A DNA stretch of 64,000 nucleotides from a bacterium. Lineage in GTDB: Bacteria > Auribacterota > Auribacteria > Auribacterales > Auribacteraceae. Positions 1-10,006 of the stretch are shown piece after piece. Under the pieces are notes generated by a model, which searched no databases, had not been told where the DNA came from, and saw only the letters and a list, made by a program, of their open reading frames with translations. The DNA lies in the NCBI GenBank assembly GCA_024233545.1, contig JACKPL010000009.1, positions 47,725-111,724 on the forward strand. The letters are read 5' to 3'. Position 1 is the stretch's first letter. Each line of letters begins with the position of its first letter. Made by a program: the position numbers and the translations under genes.

Positions 1-30
1 GTTCCGTGGGTTCGAATCCCACCCTCTCCG
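1..30 (+). tRNA. tRNA-Ser, 3' end only (cut by window edge)
   Basis: The first 30 bases hold a T arm (GTGGG stem, TTCGAAT loop, CCCAC) and a 3' acceptor strand CCTCTCC followed by G. The acceptor strand matches that of the complete tRNA-Ser at 141, so serine is the likely identity, but the anticodon lies outside the window. No CCA is encoded. Confidence 0.75.
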
Positions 31-140
31 TTGAATTCAGCGGAGCAGGGCGGCGGACGAATCGATGCTTACGTTACTACATACTGCATGCGGGATGCCG
101 GTTAGGTACGGCACCGCGTTGCATATCATACGATCTAAAC

Positions 141-230
141 GGAGAGGTGGCTGAGAGGCTGAAGGCAACGGATTGCTAATCCGTCGTAGGGGCTCAACCC
201 CTACCGAGGGTTCGAATCCCTCCCTCTCCG
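141..230 (+). tRNA. tRNA-Ser (anticodon GCU)
   Basis: A 90-base class II tRNA. The acceptor stem GGAGAGG pairs with CCTCTCC, the anticodon loop reads TTGCTAA with anticodon GCT, a long variable arm (TAGGGGC...GCCCCTA type) follows, and the T loop is TTCGAAT. It reads AGC/AGU codons. CCA is not encoded. It lies about 110 bases after another tRNA-Ser end, so the two form a small serine tRNA cluster. Confidence 0.95.
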
Positions 231-304
231 TTTTACTTTTTTCATCGTTTGTTTGATAAAACACATAGGCTAATCCAAATCAATCGTTACAAAAAGGTTT
301 CCAA

Positions 305-811
305 ATGAAAAAAATAGTCTTCTTTTTATGTTTGGCGATGATAACCGGTTTCAGCTCCGCAGACGAACCTGCAAAAAACAGACTGCACTTCAAAAACAAT
401 AATTTCTCCATAGCACCGCTCGACGAAAAATCAACCGTTCAATCGTATCAATTGCTTGTGATGTTTCTGCCGGCATCGGATGCGTTTGCTCCCAATGTCA
501 ATGTAATACTGCAACAGTATAGCGATACCATGGAGAGTTACGCGGCGTTATCGCGCCAAGAATTCCAAGACGAGCAATGGACAATTTTGAAAGAGGAAAC
601 CGTAGGGAACTCGATTCATTGGGAAACCAGCGGAATGTTTCAAGGCCAAAAACTCCATTGGTACATGCGAGCAGATTTTAATAACGGTACGGTATACCTG
701 ATTACTGCTACCGCCACGGAAAATCAATGGAAAACAGTCGGCACAAAACTCACCGAATGCGTTGACAGTTTCCAGTTAGATGACATTATGCACGATGCTG
801 ATAATGAATAA
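305..811 (+). CDS. secreted protein of unknown function (possibly PsbP/DcrB-like)
   Basis: A 168-residue protein with a clean signal peptide: MKK, a hydrophobic stretch to about residue 17, and a likely cleavage after SSA. The mature part is one small soluble domain rich in beta strands. A run of the type LHWYMRADFNNGTVYLIT near residue 120 followed by a final helix resembles the layout of PsbP/DcrB-like (DUF1795) periplasmic proteins, but that link is from general pattern only. An AAGG ribosome site lies about 8 bases before the ATG. No operon partner is evident; the 3' side runs into a repeat-rich non-coding tract. Confidence 0.7.
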   Translation: MKKIVFFLCLAMITGFSSADEPAKNRLHFKNNNFSIAPLDEKSTVQSYQLLVMFLPASDAFAPNVNVILQQYSDTMESYAALSRQEFQDEQWTILKEETVGNSIHWETSGMFQGQKLHWYMRADFNNGTVYLITATATENQWKTVGTKLTECVDSFQLDDIMHDADNE

Positions 812-883
812 GCAAGGAATTGTCATTATTGTATGCACATAGCCATACCGGTTCGAGTTATACAAATAACTCTGCCTTCGGTT

Positions 884-916
884 ATTGCGAGGAGCGATAG
901 CGGCGTCGCAATCTCC
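884..916. repeat. REP-like dispersed palindrome
   Basis: The arms ATTGCGA (884-890) and TCGCAAT (906-912) face each other around a GGAGCGATAGCGGCG centre, followed by CTCC. This is the form of an extragenic REP-type palindrome known from many genomes. It sits just before the 137-bp tandem array and is unrelated to it in sequence. No second copy was found by eye in this window. Confidence 0.45.
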
Positions 917-952
917 CTATGTTGATTCAGGCATTCAAACGCAACACCGTCA

Positions 953-2411
953 TGTCATTCCTACGAAAGCGAGAATCTATTTTGTATTGTTAAATTCATA
1001 TGCAATACCACTGTACGTGTCATTCCGGCGAAACACACCGAGAGGATAAATACCTTGACCGCGGACGTTCAAACCACAACACAACACTATGTCATTCCTG
1101 CAAAAGCAGGAATCTATTTTGTATTGTTAAATTCATGTGCAATACCACTGTACGTGTCATTCCGGCGAAACATACCATGAGGATAAATACCTCGACTGCG
1201 GACGTTCAAACCACAACACAGCACTATGTCATTCCTGCAAAAGCAGGAATCTATTTTGTATTGTTAAATTCATGTGCAATACCACTGTACGTGTCATTCC
1301 GGCGAAACACACCGAGAGGATAAATACCTCGACTGCGGACGTTCAAACCACAACACAACACTATGTCATTCCTGCGGAAGCAGGAATCTATTTTGTATTA
1401 TTAAATTCATATATGCAATACCACTGCACGTGTCATTCCGGCGAAACATACCATGAGGATAAATACCTCGACTGCGGACGTTCAAACCACAACACAGCAC
1501 TATATCATTCCTGCGAAAGCGAGGAATCTATTTTGTATTATTAAATTCATGCGCAATACCACTGCACGTGTCATTCCGGCAGAAAACACACCGAGGATAA
1601 ATACCTCGACTGCGGACGTTCAAACCACAACACAACACTATGTCATTCCTGCGGAAGCAGGAATCTATTTTGTATTGTTAAATTCATATGCAATACCACT
1701 GCACGTGTCATTCCGGCGAAACATACCATGAGGATAAATACCTCGACTGCGGACGTTCAAACCACAACACAGCACTATGTCATTCCTGCGAAAGCAGGAA
1801 TCTATTTTTTATTGTTAAATTCATGTGCAATATCACTGCACGTGTCATTCCGGCGAAATACCATGAGGATAAATACCTCGACTGCGGACGTTCAAACCAC
1901 AACACAGCACTATGTCGTTCCTGCGAAAGCAGGAATCCTATTTTGTATTGTTAAATTCATGTGCAATATCACTGCCGTCTTCTATGTCATTCCGGCGAAA
2001 CACACCAAGAGGATAAATACCTCGACTGCGGACGTTCAAACCACAACACAACACTATGTCATTCCTGCAAAAGCAGGAATCTATTTTGTATTGTTAAATT
2101 CATGCGCAATACCACTGCACGTGTCATTCCGGCGAAACACACCGAGAGGATAAATACCTCGACTGCGGACGTTCAAACCACAACACAACACTATGTCATT
2201 CCTGCGGAAGCAGGAATCTATTTTGTATTGTTAAATTCATATGCAATACCACTGCACGTGTCATTCCGGCGAAACATACCATGAGGATAAATACCTCGAC
2301 TGCGGACGTTCAAACCACAACACAGCACTATGTCATTCCTGCGAAAGCAGGAATCTATTTTGTATCCACGGTGTTTCGAGTATGGATTCCTGCTTTCGCA
2401 GGAATGACATA
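953..2411. repeat. tandem array of about 137-bp units with palindromic cores
   Basis: Eleven copies of the core TGTCATTCCTGC...GCAGGAATC start near 953, 1090, 1227, 1364, 1503, 1641, 1778, 1913, 2057, 2194 and 2331, a period of 135-144 (mostly 137) bases. Each unit also carries a second half-palindrome (TCATTCCGGCGAAAC) and a constant stretch with GGATAAATACCTCGACTGCGG. The array ends with an inverted copy of the core at 2385-2411. All frames are open in long stretches only because the unit length is not a multiple of three, so the apparent peptides repeat in different frames and are not genes. The 8-bp stem ATTCCTGC/GCAGGAAT resembles widespread intergenic palindromes of the CATTCCxGC type. 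Confidence 0.9.
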
Positions 2412-2592
2412 GAGGGCGGTTACAGGGTTTCATCTTTACACATCAAATCCATATAGTGTAACATATATTTTATCGAGATTATTTGTTGAAAAATTTAAGA
2501 TACCGATTGCATCTGAGGTTCACGAATCATTAAGAGTCTTACCTTGTGAACTATGCCCATTTTGATACTTTTTTAAATATGGAGGTGTCGTC

Positions 2593-3543
2593 ATGATAGT
2601 AGAATGCGAAAAATGTTCTTCTAAATTACTTTTCGGAAAATATGATAAAGCAATCTCTTGGTGTCCTAATTGTGAAGGTTTGGAAGTAATCCCGAACACG
2701 CAAGCCGTACAAATGATTAGGAATGACATAATAAAACTAAATGAAGAAATTAATAAATTAATTATAACGTATGACAAGGAAAGCCTCTTAATATCATTGT
2801 ATGTGACCCGAGAAGGAATGTTGCATGATAATTCTTTAGACTTGGGACTTTTTATGACTATTACCGAATTGATACAAACGGTAATAAAAATGACCAATAA
2901 TGGCAGTCAGAAGTGTATTCCAATGTCGGATGAATTTCAGAATATCTTGCAATATGCTGAAGAATTTAGAGAATCAAAAATTATCATGCGATTATTAAAT
3001 CAAGGTTGGGGAAAACTTATCAAAATTAAGAAAAATATGATGAGTGAATATTGTTATAAATTTGATGATGTTATTAAGTTACGAGGACAAAATGCTGTTG
3101 TTTTTGATAATAATGATTGGACTAATCAATGGAAGTTTACTTACGAATGGCATCAAGTTTTGAATAACTTAGAAGAAAATGGATTATATGCAAGAACTAC
3201 AAAAATTGATAATTCGATTGACTTTAAAAAGATTAACGAATTTTGGAACTCTATTAGAGTTAAAATAGGTTTAGAATTGGCTGTTGGCGATAATAAAATT
3301 CTCGAAATAGATACGTTAAAAAAAATACAAGGAAAAGATATTATTAGTTATCTTAGGAAATTAGATGAATTGATTGAAAAATTTCCGTTTGAAATTACCT
3401 TTTCTGAAAAGATGGCTATAAAAATTTACTGCAAACAGCCAGTAGATGTAGTTACTTTTCTCTTACCATTGGTAAAAACCAGTTATGTCTCGATAATTTC
3501 AAAAATTCTTTTTTTTCATCAATATTTGATTTTAGATGTTTAA
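2593..3543 (+). CDS. zinc-ribbon protein, N-terminal part of a broken nuclease gene
   Basis: This 316-residue reading frame begins with a zinc ribbon: CEKC at residues 5-8 and CPNC at about 24-27. The rest is mostly helical and has no family I recognise. A GGAGG ribosome site lies about 8 bases upstream of the ATG at 2593. The frame is strongly AT-rich compared with its neighbours, which suggests transfer. Coding character continues past the stop in other frames (see the next entry), where a PD-(D/E)XK nuclease core appears. The simplest reading is that this is the intact front end of one larger gene, of the restriction or defence nuclease type, that has since broken. Confidence 0.55.
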   Translation: MIVECEKCSSKLLFGKYDKAISWCPNCEGLEVIPNTQAVQMIRNDIIKLNEEINKLIITYDKESLLISLYVTREGMLHDNSLDLGLFMTITELIQTVIKMTNNGSQKCIPMSDEFQNILQYAEEFRESKIIMRLLNQGWGKLIKIKKNMMSEYCYKFDDVIKLRGQNAVVFDNNDWTNQWKFTYEWHQVLNNLEENGLYARTTKIDNSIDFKKINEFWNSIRVKIGLELAVGDNKILEIDTLKKIQGKDIISYLRKLDELIEKFPFEITFSEKMAIKIYCKQPVDVVTFLLPLVKTSYVSIISKILFFHQYLILDV

Positions 3544-4360
3544 AGGAGGAATTTTGTTAACTAACAAGGGATTGATTGTCGGAAAACGAACTTTAAGATA
3601 ATTTCCTCAAACTTAAAAGCAAAATACTATCAAGATTATTTAAATATAAAACCATGATGTGGGATATGAGTTTGAAGAATTGGTTTGCAATAGAACTTAA
3701 AAGTTGGGATCAACATTTCTGTACCCAATGATTCCACAAAAAAAATTAATAAATATGATGATGATAAAAACATCCAACATTAGAAATTGATATTCTAGGT
3801 TATATAGGCGACACTTTATTTGTAATCGACTGTAAAAGCTATTGTTATCTCAACAAATTTATAAAGTCATTCACGAGAAAGTACTGTAAGAAAAGATTTA
3901 AAAGATGAGCATAGGAAGCAAAGTAAAAGAATTAAGAGTATATACAAAATAATATGCAAAAATTTGGTTTTTTAACTCACAACAGTATCAAAATATTAAG
4001 AATATTATTGTCACATATAATAAAGAACCGATTAATCAAATCAATGATATTAAAATAGTGCGTACGAGGAGTTAAAATCATTAATTTCTTTTGACTCATA
4101 AAAATAAATACAAGGAAAAATAAATGAATTAAACTATTAGGGGCAGAACATATAGAAGAACTAAAGGACGAAATCAAAAATAAGTAGCCAAAATTTATCT
4201 GAAGTTTTAGACAAGCTTAAAAAAGCATTGATGATTTAATGCATCGACCAACAAATTTGCTAATACTCAGAAAAAACTTCAAATTTGGCTATGTATATTT
4301 ACTTTTGCGCTTGTTATTGTTGGTGCTCTTCAAGTGTTCTTTCGTTAAATCTAAATTTAA
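3544..4360 (+). pseudogene. decayed PD-(D/E)XK nuclease remnant
   Basis: No long frame survives, but joining short frames gives a recognisable nuclease. GYEFEELVCNRT appears around 3660-3700 (the first helix). LEIDILGYIGDTLFVIDCKS begins near 3780 and holds the catalytic D...D-x-K pattern. A lysine/arginine-rich helix of the kind KDLKDEHRKQSKRIKSIYK follows near 3890-3950, then IIVTYNKEPINQIND near 4010-4045. A final fragment near 4270-4345 encodes a hydrophobic segment (IWLCIFTFALVIVGALQVFF). At least five frameshifts separate the parts. The stretch follows the zinc-ribbon frame directly and has the same AT-rich composition. The role of the ancestral protein is not known. Confidence 0.55.
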
Positions 4361-4705
4361 AAGATTTATATTGCAATAAGCCTGACTACTCCGTGTTAAC
4401 CTTATTTGTGGTGTAAAGCCCAAAGGAAATGCTTTTTTATCTGCCCCCGCCCGGAAATGGGCAGTAAAAAAGTTTTTCCGACCCCATGAGCCGAGAAGAC
4501 AAACGAGTTTGTCGCCATTCTGAAAATTCTATCGGTATCCATGACTGTTTGCCGGCAAAAACGGATCGCATACCGGAAGAAACCTTTCCAGAAAAACATT
4601 GACTTTCACCCTCAACCTGCATAATCCTAATGAATATAACAGGATTCATCTGAACAACGAATGGAGTCAACTCCATTTCCAAAACCACAGAACAGGAAAC
4701 AAACC
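4361..4705. other. non-coding stretch
   Basis: About 345 bases between the decayed nuclease and the next gene. No convincing gene, tRNA or repeat is visible. The only point of note is an AGGA ribosome site at the 3' edge that decides the start of the following gene. Confidence 0.5.
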
Positions 4706-6307
4706 ATGGCTAAACATGAAATCATACCGGTTAAAGTACGACGCTGGAAAGAATCGGACATTCCCGCAATTGTGGAATGCCAACGGGCTTGTTATCCGGA
4801 TTTTGCGTTGGCAGACCTTTGCGACGAACGGAATTACCTGCTCCAGCTGAACATGTTCCCCGAAGGACAGTTTCTCGCGGAAATTCAAGGGCGCGTAGTA
4901 GGTTACACTACAACCCTCATTGTCACACTGGAAGAAGACACCTATTATAGTTACGCGGAAATTACCGGAACCGGAACGTTTTCCACACATAATCCGTTTG
5001 GCGATACGCTCTATGGAGCGGACATCGCCGTCCTGCCCGAATTGCGCGGAAAAGGGATAGCCGGAAAACTCTATGCCGCGCGCAAGAAACTGCTTCACCG
5101 TCTTAACCTGAGAAGAATGGTGGCTGGCGGACGCATTCCGGGTTACTCGCAGTATGCAGGCAGGCTGACTGCCGAAGAATATGTCCGCAGTGTCATTCAT
5201 TCGGAACTGACCGACCCGACTCTGACGCCTCAAATCCGGTCGGGATATCAGGTTAAGGGCGTCTATATGGATTACCTTTCCGATGAAAAAAGCCTGAATT
5301 ACGCCACGTTTCTTGAATACATAAACCCGCATTTCGATGCGCTTCGCCATAAAATATCCGCGTCTCCGATCAAAGGGACGGTCAGGAAAATACGGGTCTG
5401 TGCAGTTCAATACCAGATGCGTACTTTGAAATCTAAAGATGACTTTGCACGGCAAGTCGAGTTCTTCGTCAACAGCGCCGACCTGTACGGATGCCACTTT
5501 CTGGTGTTTCCCGAACTGTTTACCGCTCAAATGTTCAGTTTGATGGACCCTGACATTTCGGGCACGGAAGCAATCAACGCATTATGCGGTTTTTCCTCCG
5601 AGTATATTGAAATATTTCGGTATCATGCTCAGAAAACCGGTATGTTCATTATTGGCGGTTCGCATCCCGTGCGCGATCCTGACAATAAGGTGCGCAACAG
5701 GGCGCATCTGTTTACGCCTCAAGGCGATGTTTTCACGCAAGACAAACTGCACGTCACTCCGGTTGAAGCAGAACATTGGGGAATAACGCCCGGCGATGGA
5801 CTGCGCATCTTCGACACGGGATTGGCACGCATTGCCATACAGGTGTGCTACGATATCGAGTTTCCCGAAGTGTCGCGGCTCCTGACTATGGCGGGGGTCG
5901 AGGTCATTTTCGTTCCATTCAGCACCGATGACCGCAAAGCGTACTGCAGGGTAAGGCATTGCGCTCAAGCACGGTCGGTGGAAAATTATATTTACACGGT
6001 GCTCTCCGGCAATATCGGCAACTTGCCGCAGGTCAGAAGTTTTCTGCTGAATTACGGGCAAGCGGCAATCTTGACGCCGTGCGATTATCCGTTCCCTAAA
6101 GACGGCGTACTGGCTGAAGCATCTCCATCGGACGAGACAGTGGTTATATCCGAACTGGATTTAGGGGATTTATCCAAACAGCGGGAAATAGGCAGTGTCC
6201 GCCCACTGCGCGACCGGCGGGTAGACATCTATGCGCTCAATTCAAGAATGCCCATAGAAACCGTAAAAACCTATGAAAAATTTCCCCTGCAGTCTCGGCA
6301 CAGATAA
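4706..6307 (+). CDS. GNAT acetyltransferase-nitrilase fusion
   Basis: A two-domain cytoplasmic protein of 533 residues. The first 210 residues are a GNAT domain with the acetyl-CoA loop LRGKGIAGKLYAARKKLL at about 115-132. From about 230 on it is a carbon-nitrogen hydrolase with the full nitrilase triad: Glu270 in FPELF, Lys347 in DKLHV and Cys381 in QVCYDIEFPE. The ATG at 4706 is preferred because AGGA lies 8 bases upstream; an in-frame ATG at 4661 has no such site. The same fusion is known in many bacteria, but its substrate is unknown; hydrolysis of an amide or N-acyl compound is likely. It stands alone between AT-rich debris and a TPR gene. The catalytic residues are all in place, so it is probably active. 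Confidence 0.88.
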   Translation: MAKHEIIPVKVRRWKESDIPAIVECQRACYPDFALADLCDERNYLLQLNMFPEGQFLAEIQGRVVGYTTTLIVTLEEDTYYSYAEITGTGTFSTHNPFGDTLYGADIAVLPELRGKGIAGKLYAARKKLLHRLNLRRMVAGGRIPGYSQYAGRLTAEEYVRSVIHSELTDPTLTPQIRSGYQVKGVYMDYLSDEKSLNYATFLEYINPHFDALRHKISASPIKGTVRKIRVCAVQYQMRTLKSKDDFARQVEFFVNSADLYGCHFLVFPELFTAQMFSLMDPDISGTEAINALCGFSSEYIEIFRYHAQKTGMFIIGGSHPVRDPDNKVRNRAHLFTPQGDVFTQDKLHVTPVEAEHWGITPGDGLRIFDTGLARIAIQVCYDIEFPEVSRLLTMAGVEVIFVPFSTDDRKAYCRVRHCAQARSVENYIYTVLSGNIGNLPQVRSFLLNYGQAAILTPCDYPFPKDGVLAEASPSDETVVISELDLGDLSKQREIGSVRPLRDRRVDIYALNSRMPIETVKTYEKFPLQSRHR

Positions 6308-6476
6308 CGGATATTAAATATGGGATGTGTCCCTTTATTTTTTTGTGATTTGCATTTTGGGATAGGTGTCGATAAATTTTGGAACAGCATAGAAAACGAT
6401 TGCGGTTTTCATCTTTACACGCTAACCCCTTATACGATATTATTTTCTGTATAGATAATGCAAAAAGGAAAAAACA

Positions 6477-7907
6477 GTGGCTTCCATCCATAAAACTCAT
6501 GTGCCGCTTATTATTTTTACCGTCTGTATAATGATCTATGCATTCGGCGGTTTCTTGCCCGATGCTTATTCGCAAGTTGCCCTGCCGGAGAATGACACAA
6601 CACGGAACACGGGATTAACCGTGCAACCGCTTGACAACGATTCATCTATCAGGCAAACGACGGTACTATCAGAAAAGGCACCGCCTCAAAAAGAGTCCGG
6701 CACAACCGAATCCGCGGAAAATCAGGAACAATTGCTCTCTGAACTTTCCGCCCGCCTCCTTAATAAACTTGATAAAGATGTCCTCACTATTGCATATAAA
6801 GGGCTGGAACAATCCCAGAAAAATATTGACAGGTCTATCAGTATTTTAAATTACGCTACAGGCACACTGGCAGTGACTGCGACGCTTTTAGGGGTGATTG
6901 TTGCGCTTTTTGCAGTGTTTATTACAGTCGCCAGTTTATTTTCATACTTTAAATATAAAGATACTAGGGAACTTGAAAAACAAATAGAACAGAATGCCAA
7001 ACAAACAGAACAGAATGTCATAGAAGCTAATAATAAGCTAAAGGAAGCTGAAAAACTAGTAGGTGAAATAGCAAAGCTTAAAACGCGCGCGGAAGATACT
7101 GTAAATTCATTGACAAAACTACCAGTAGAAAAACTTTTACCGGAAGAATCGAAACAGATGGCGAAAGAGCTTGAAGACGCTGTAGAACGTTCCGCAATTA
7201 TGGGAATTGAACAAAGCCCGGCACAGAAGGCATTCATTGAAGCAACAAAGCTCTATTATCAAGGAAACTATCAGGACTCTCTAAAAGAATTCGAAAAGGT
7301 GATTAAGCTTAAACCTGATTTCCCTGATCCATGGCACAGCAAAGGAGTTGTGCTGGGTAAGCTCGGCAGATGTGAGGATGCGCTTAAAGAGTTCGATAAG
7401 GTACTGGAACTCAAACCTTACCTTTATGAGGCGTGGTATAACAAAGGAGTTACGCTGGATAGGCTCGGCAGATATGCTGATGCGCTCAATGCGTTCGATA
7501 AAGCGATTAGGCTCAAAACTGATTTCTATGAAGCATGGTACAACAAAGGAAATGCCTTGGATAAGCTTGGCAGTTATGCGAATGCGCTCAATGCGTTCGA
7601 TAAAGCGATCGGGCTTAAACCGGATTCCCCTGAGGCGTGGCACAACAAAGGATATGTGTTGAATAAGCTCGGCAAGCCTGATGATGCACTCGAGGCATTC
7701 GATAAAGCGATCGAACTTAAACCGGACGATCATGAGGCGTGGTTCAACAAAGCCTGCTCTTTTGCTTTGAAGAATGATAAGAAGAACATGTTGTCGTGTT
7801 TGGCAAAAGCGATTGAGCTCGATCCGATATGTAAACAACATGCACAAGCTGGGTCTGCCTTCGAAACTTTCCGGGACGATCCCGACTTTAAAAAATTAGT
7901 TGAGTGA
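6477..7907 (+). CDS. membrane-anchored TPR protein
   Basis: 476 residues beginning at GTG, with AAGGA 9 bases upstream. Residues 10-33 are a signal peptide or first membrane segment. A second, longer hydrophobic segment lies at about 122-160 (TLAVTATLLGVIVALFAVFI). A charged coiled coil rich in Glu, Lys and Gln follows to about 240. From about 252 to the end there are six tetratricopeptide units with the usual W-x-N-K-G...LG-x-x-x-D-A-L...F-D-K-A-I pattern, so the C-terminal half is a protein-binding scaffold. Repeats 3 to 5 are close copies, a sign of recent internal duplication. No partner can be named from context. Confidence 0.82.
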   Translation: MASIHKTHVPLIIFTVCIMIYAFGGFLPDAYSQVALPENDTTRNTGLTVQPLDNDSSIRQTTVLSEKAPPQKESGTTESAENQEQLLSELSARLLNKLDKDVLTIAYKGLEQSQKNIDRSISILNYATGTLAVTATLLGVIVALFAVFITVASLFSYFKYKDTRELEKQIEQNAKQTEQNVIEANNKLKEAEKLVGEIAKLKTRAEDTVNSLTKLPVEKLLPEESKQMAKELEDAVERSAIMGIEQSPAQKAFIEATKLYYQGNYQDSLKEFEKVIKLKPDFPDPWHSKGVVLGKLGRCEDALKEFDKVLELKPYLYEAWYNKGVTLDRLGRYADALNAFDKAIRLKTDFYEAWYNKGNALDKLGSYANALNAFDKAIGLKPDSPEAWHNKGYVLNKLGKPDDALEAFDKAIELKPDDHEAWFNKACSFALKNDKKNMLSCLAKAIELDPICKQHAQAGSAFETFRDDPDFKKLVE

Positions 7908-8074
7908 TTTGTCTTTAGTACCAATACAAGAAAACCTCTCTCCGCAGAAACCGGCGCAGAAAAACATCGTCAAAAATTTTCTTCCCTAGTATGGCACGTT
8001 TCGGTATAATGCGTTTCATTTCGGATAATTTCCGCTAATTTTACCGATGCGCTCCGAGTATGTGTGGGGGGACA

Positions 8075-8118
8075 AACACTACTGAGTTAGGCGGCGGAAC
8101 AGTGTGTTCAGTAGTGGT
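8075..8118 (+). promoter_or_regulatory. hairpin in the leader of the ArnT-like gene
   Basis: AACACTACTGA at 8075 faces TCAGTAGTGGTT ending at 8118, an 11-bp stem (one G-T pair) with a loop of about 21 bases. No U tract follows, so it is not a standard terminator. It ends 28 bases before the ATG of the transferase gene and could be a leader structure or a protein site. Function unknown. Confidence 0.35.
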
Positions 8119-8145
8119 TAAATCCCATAAAAAAGGGCGTTTTCT

Positions 8146-9831
8146 ATGTTCAATCCCGAAAAAAATGCCGTTGCGGCAGTGTTGGTAATCCTTGTCGTTG
8201 CCGGATTTTTCTTTTTTTACAAGCTCGGCGAACGGAGCCTCTACAACCCGGACGAAGGGCGTTACGCAGAAGTGGCGCGCGAAATGGTTCTGCGCAACGA
8301 TTGGGTTGAGCCGCGCCTGTTCAACGTCGATTACCTCGCCAAACCGATTTTGTTTTATTGGCTGACTATGGTATCGTTCAAACTGTTCGGGTTTACCGAG
8401 TTCGCCGCGCGCCTTATGCCGGTGCTGTTCGGGTTGATGGGTATCCTCGCTACGTTTTTCTTTGTGAAACGAACTGCCGGTTTGCGCCCTGCGTTTTTTA
8501 CCGCGCTCATTCTCGCATCGAGTTTCTGGTACATGCAGGTATCGCGGTTTATGCTGATCGACATTGTCTTTGCGTTTTTCATCTTTTCCGCGTTGTATGC
8601 GTATTATATCGCCGTATCACACCGCGGGCACAAGGGATTCTTTTACCTCGTTTTTTACGTGTGCCTCGGATTCGCGTTTTTGGCAAAAGGTTTTGCGTGT
8701 TTTATCTTGACCGGTTTTCCGATCGGACTGTATTTGGTGCTTGGCGCAAAAGTGAAACATCCGTCGCTGAAACGGTACCATATAGCCGGCATCCTGATTT
8801 TTCTTGCGATAATCAGCACATGGCTGGTACGGATTACCATGAGAGAACCGGAGTTCCTTGAGTCGTTTGTCGTGCACGACCACATCAAACGGTTCACCTC
8901 CGATGATTTTGAGCATCAACAGCCGTGGTTCTTTTTTCTGCTTCTCATGCCGGTATTTTGCATACCGTGGACATTTTTCCTGATACCAATCAAGAATGCA
9001 TTCAGTTTTCAGCCGAACAACCGGAGGGATTTGAATCTTTTTCTGCTGTGCACCGGCTTAGGAATCCTCTTTTTCTTCTCGGTTTCGCAGACAAAACTTG
9101 CCACATACTGTATGCCGGCGTTTCCTTTTCTCTGTATTCTGCTGGGATGCGGGTGGGATACGTTGTGCGCACGGAATCAGCTTGACAAAAAGGCTTATCT
9201 CTCAACATTTTACGGAATAGCCTTGACTATGCTCTGCGGTATCGGCGCGGTGGCGGCGGTTCTGTTTTTCGAGCGGGCATACAGCGAGCATTACCCAATC
9301 AGCCGTCAGCTGGCGATCGGAGGGTGCATTATCAGTACCGGTTCCATCGTCTGTTTCCTGTTGCTGAAACGCCGGCATTTGCGCGGGGTGTTTTACGTGC
9401 TGATTTGCGCCATGTTATTGATTTCAATTCAAGTTCATGCCGCATTAACGGTAATTGTAGATAAAAACTATTCTTCCGAACAACTTGTGCACGAATTTAA
9501 GAAAATGCTCAATGACAATGATATAATTTATATCTACGGTAATCCGAACAAGTTTTACGATCTGCCGTTTTATCTCGAACGGGAAGTTTCACTCATCGAC
9601 CTGCTCGGAGAACTTAAACCAACGGACATCATCGATCAGTACGAACAAGATGAAACGATTTCATATATAACAAAAAAGGAATTCATCGAACACGCCAAAG
9701 CACAAGAACCGTTCTACTGCGTCACCCGCACAAAAGAATACCGCAAGTTCACCCCTGAATTCCAAGCGCTTTTTGCAGTGGTTTACGAAAAGAACGGCAA
9801 ACTCATTCTCAAATGCGGCAGTCAAATATAA
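8146..9831 (+). CDS. ArnT-like glycosyltransferase (GT39/GT83 type)
   Basis: A 561-residue polytopic inner-membrane protein. After a first membrane segment (residues 8-25) comes the periplasmic active loop NPDEGRYAEVAREM, with the acidic pair Asp36-Glu37 that marks the PMT/ArnT fold. The conserved KPILFYW motif follows, then roughly ten further hydrophobic segments and a soluble C-terminal domain from about residue 430. Such enzymes move a sugar from a polyprenyl phosphate to lipid A, glycan or protein on the outer face of the inner membrane. The acceptor cannot be told from sequence. Another member of the family is encoded at 49032-50513. The gene appears to be transcribed alone, behind the hairpin at 8075. 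Confidence 0.88.
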   Translation: MFNPEKNAVAAVLVILVVAGFFFFYKLGERSLYNPDEGRYAEVAREMVLRNDWVEPRLFNVDYLAKPILFYWLTMVSFKLFGFTEFAARLMPVLFGLMGILATFFFVKRTAGLRPAFFTALILASSFWYMQVSRFMLIDIVFAFFIFSALYAYYIAVSHRGHKGFFYLVFYVCLGFAFLAKGFACFILTGFPIGLYLVLGAKVKHPSLKRYHIAGILIFLAIISTWLVRITMREPEFLESFVVHDHIKRFTSDDFEHQQPWFFFLLLMPVFCIPWTFFLIPIKNAFSFQPNNRRDLNLFLLCTGLGILFFFSVSQTKLATYCMPAFPFLCILLGCGWDTLCARNQLDKKAYLSTFYGIALTMLCGIGAVAAVLFFERAYSEHYPISRQLAIGGCIISTGSIVCFLLLKRRHLRGVFYVLICAMLLISIQVHAALTVIVDKNYSSEQLVHEFKKMLNDNDIIYIYGNPNKFYDLPFYLEREVSLIDLLGELKPTDIIDQYEQDETISYITKKEFIEHAKAQEPFYCVTRTKEYRKFTPEFQALFAVVYEKNGKLILKCGSQI

Positions 9832-10006
9832 GCGTAAAAATTTTTACTGGTATAAAGAGAATGCTTGATTTTTAAAACATTTTCTGCGATTATCGTACCG
9901 TGTTTTCTCTATTTACGGTTTAAGATCATACTTTCGCTCTGCTGTACATTCAGTTCATATTCCATAAAAAATACGCAAAAATGCAACTCAAAAAGGAGGA
10001 AAAAAT

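Noticed and set aside
37..264. Minus-strand frame of 75 residues with GFEPSVGVEPL
   Set aside because: Antisense translation of the tRNA-Ser genes, a well-known false gene type.
1000..2456. A series of 60-140-residue open frames with MQYHCTCHSGE-like peptides
   Set aside because: They are translations of the 137-bp tandem repeat in shifting frames; no start sites, and the same peptide recurs in phase with the DNA repeat.
4667..5530. 287-residue minus-strand frame under the GNAT-nitrilase gene
   Set aside because: Shadow of the plus-strand gene, which has complete catalytic motifs and a ribosome site.
9834..9847. GTAAAAATTTTTAC palindrome after the ArnT-like gene
   Set aside because: Pure A/T palindrome without loop or T tract; too weak to call a terminator.
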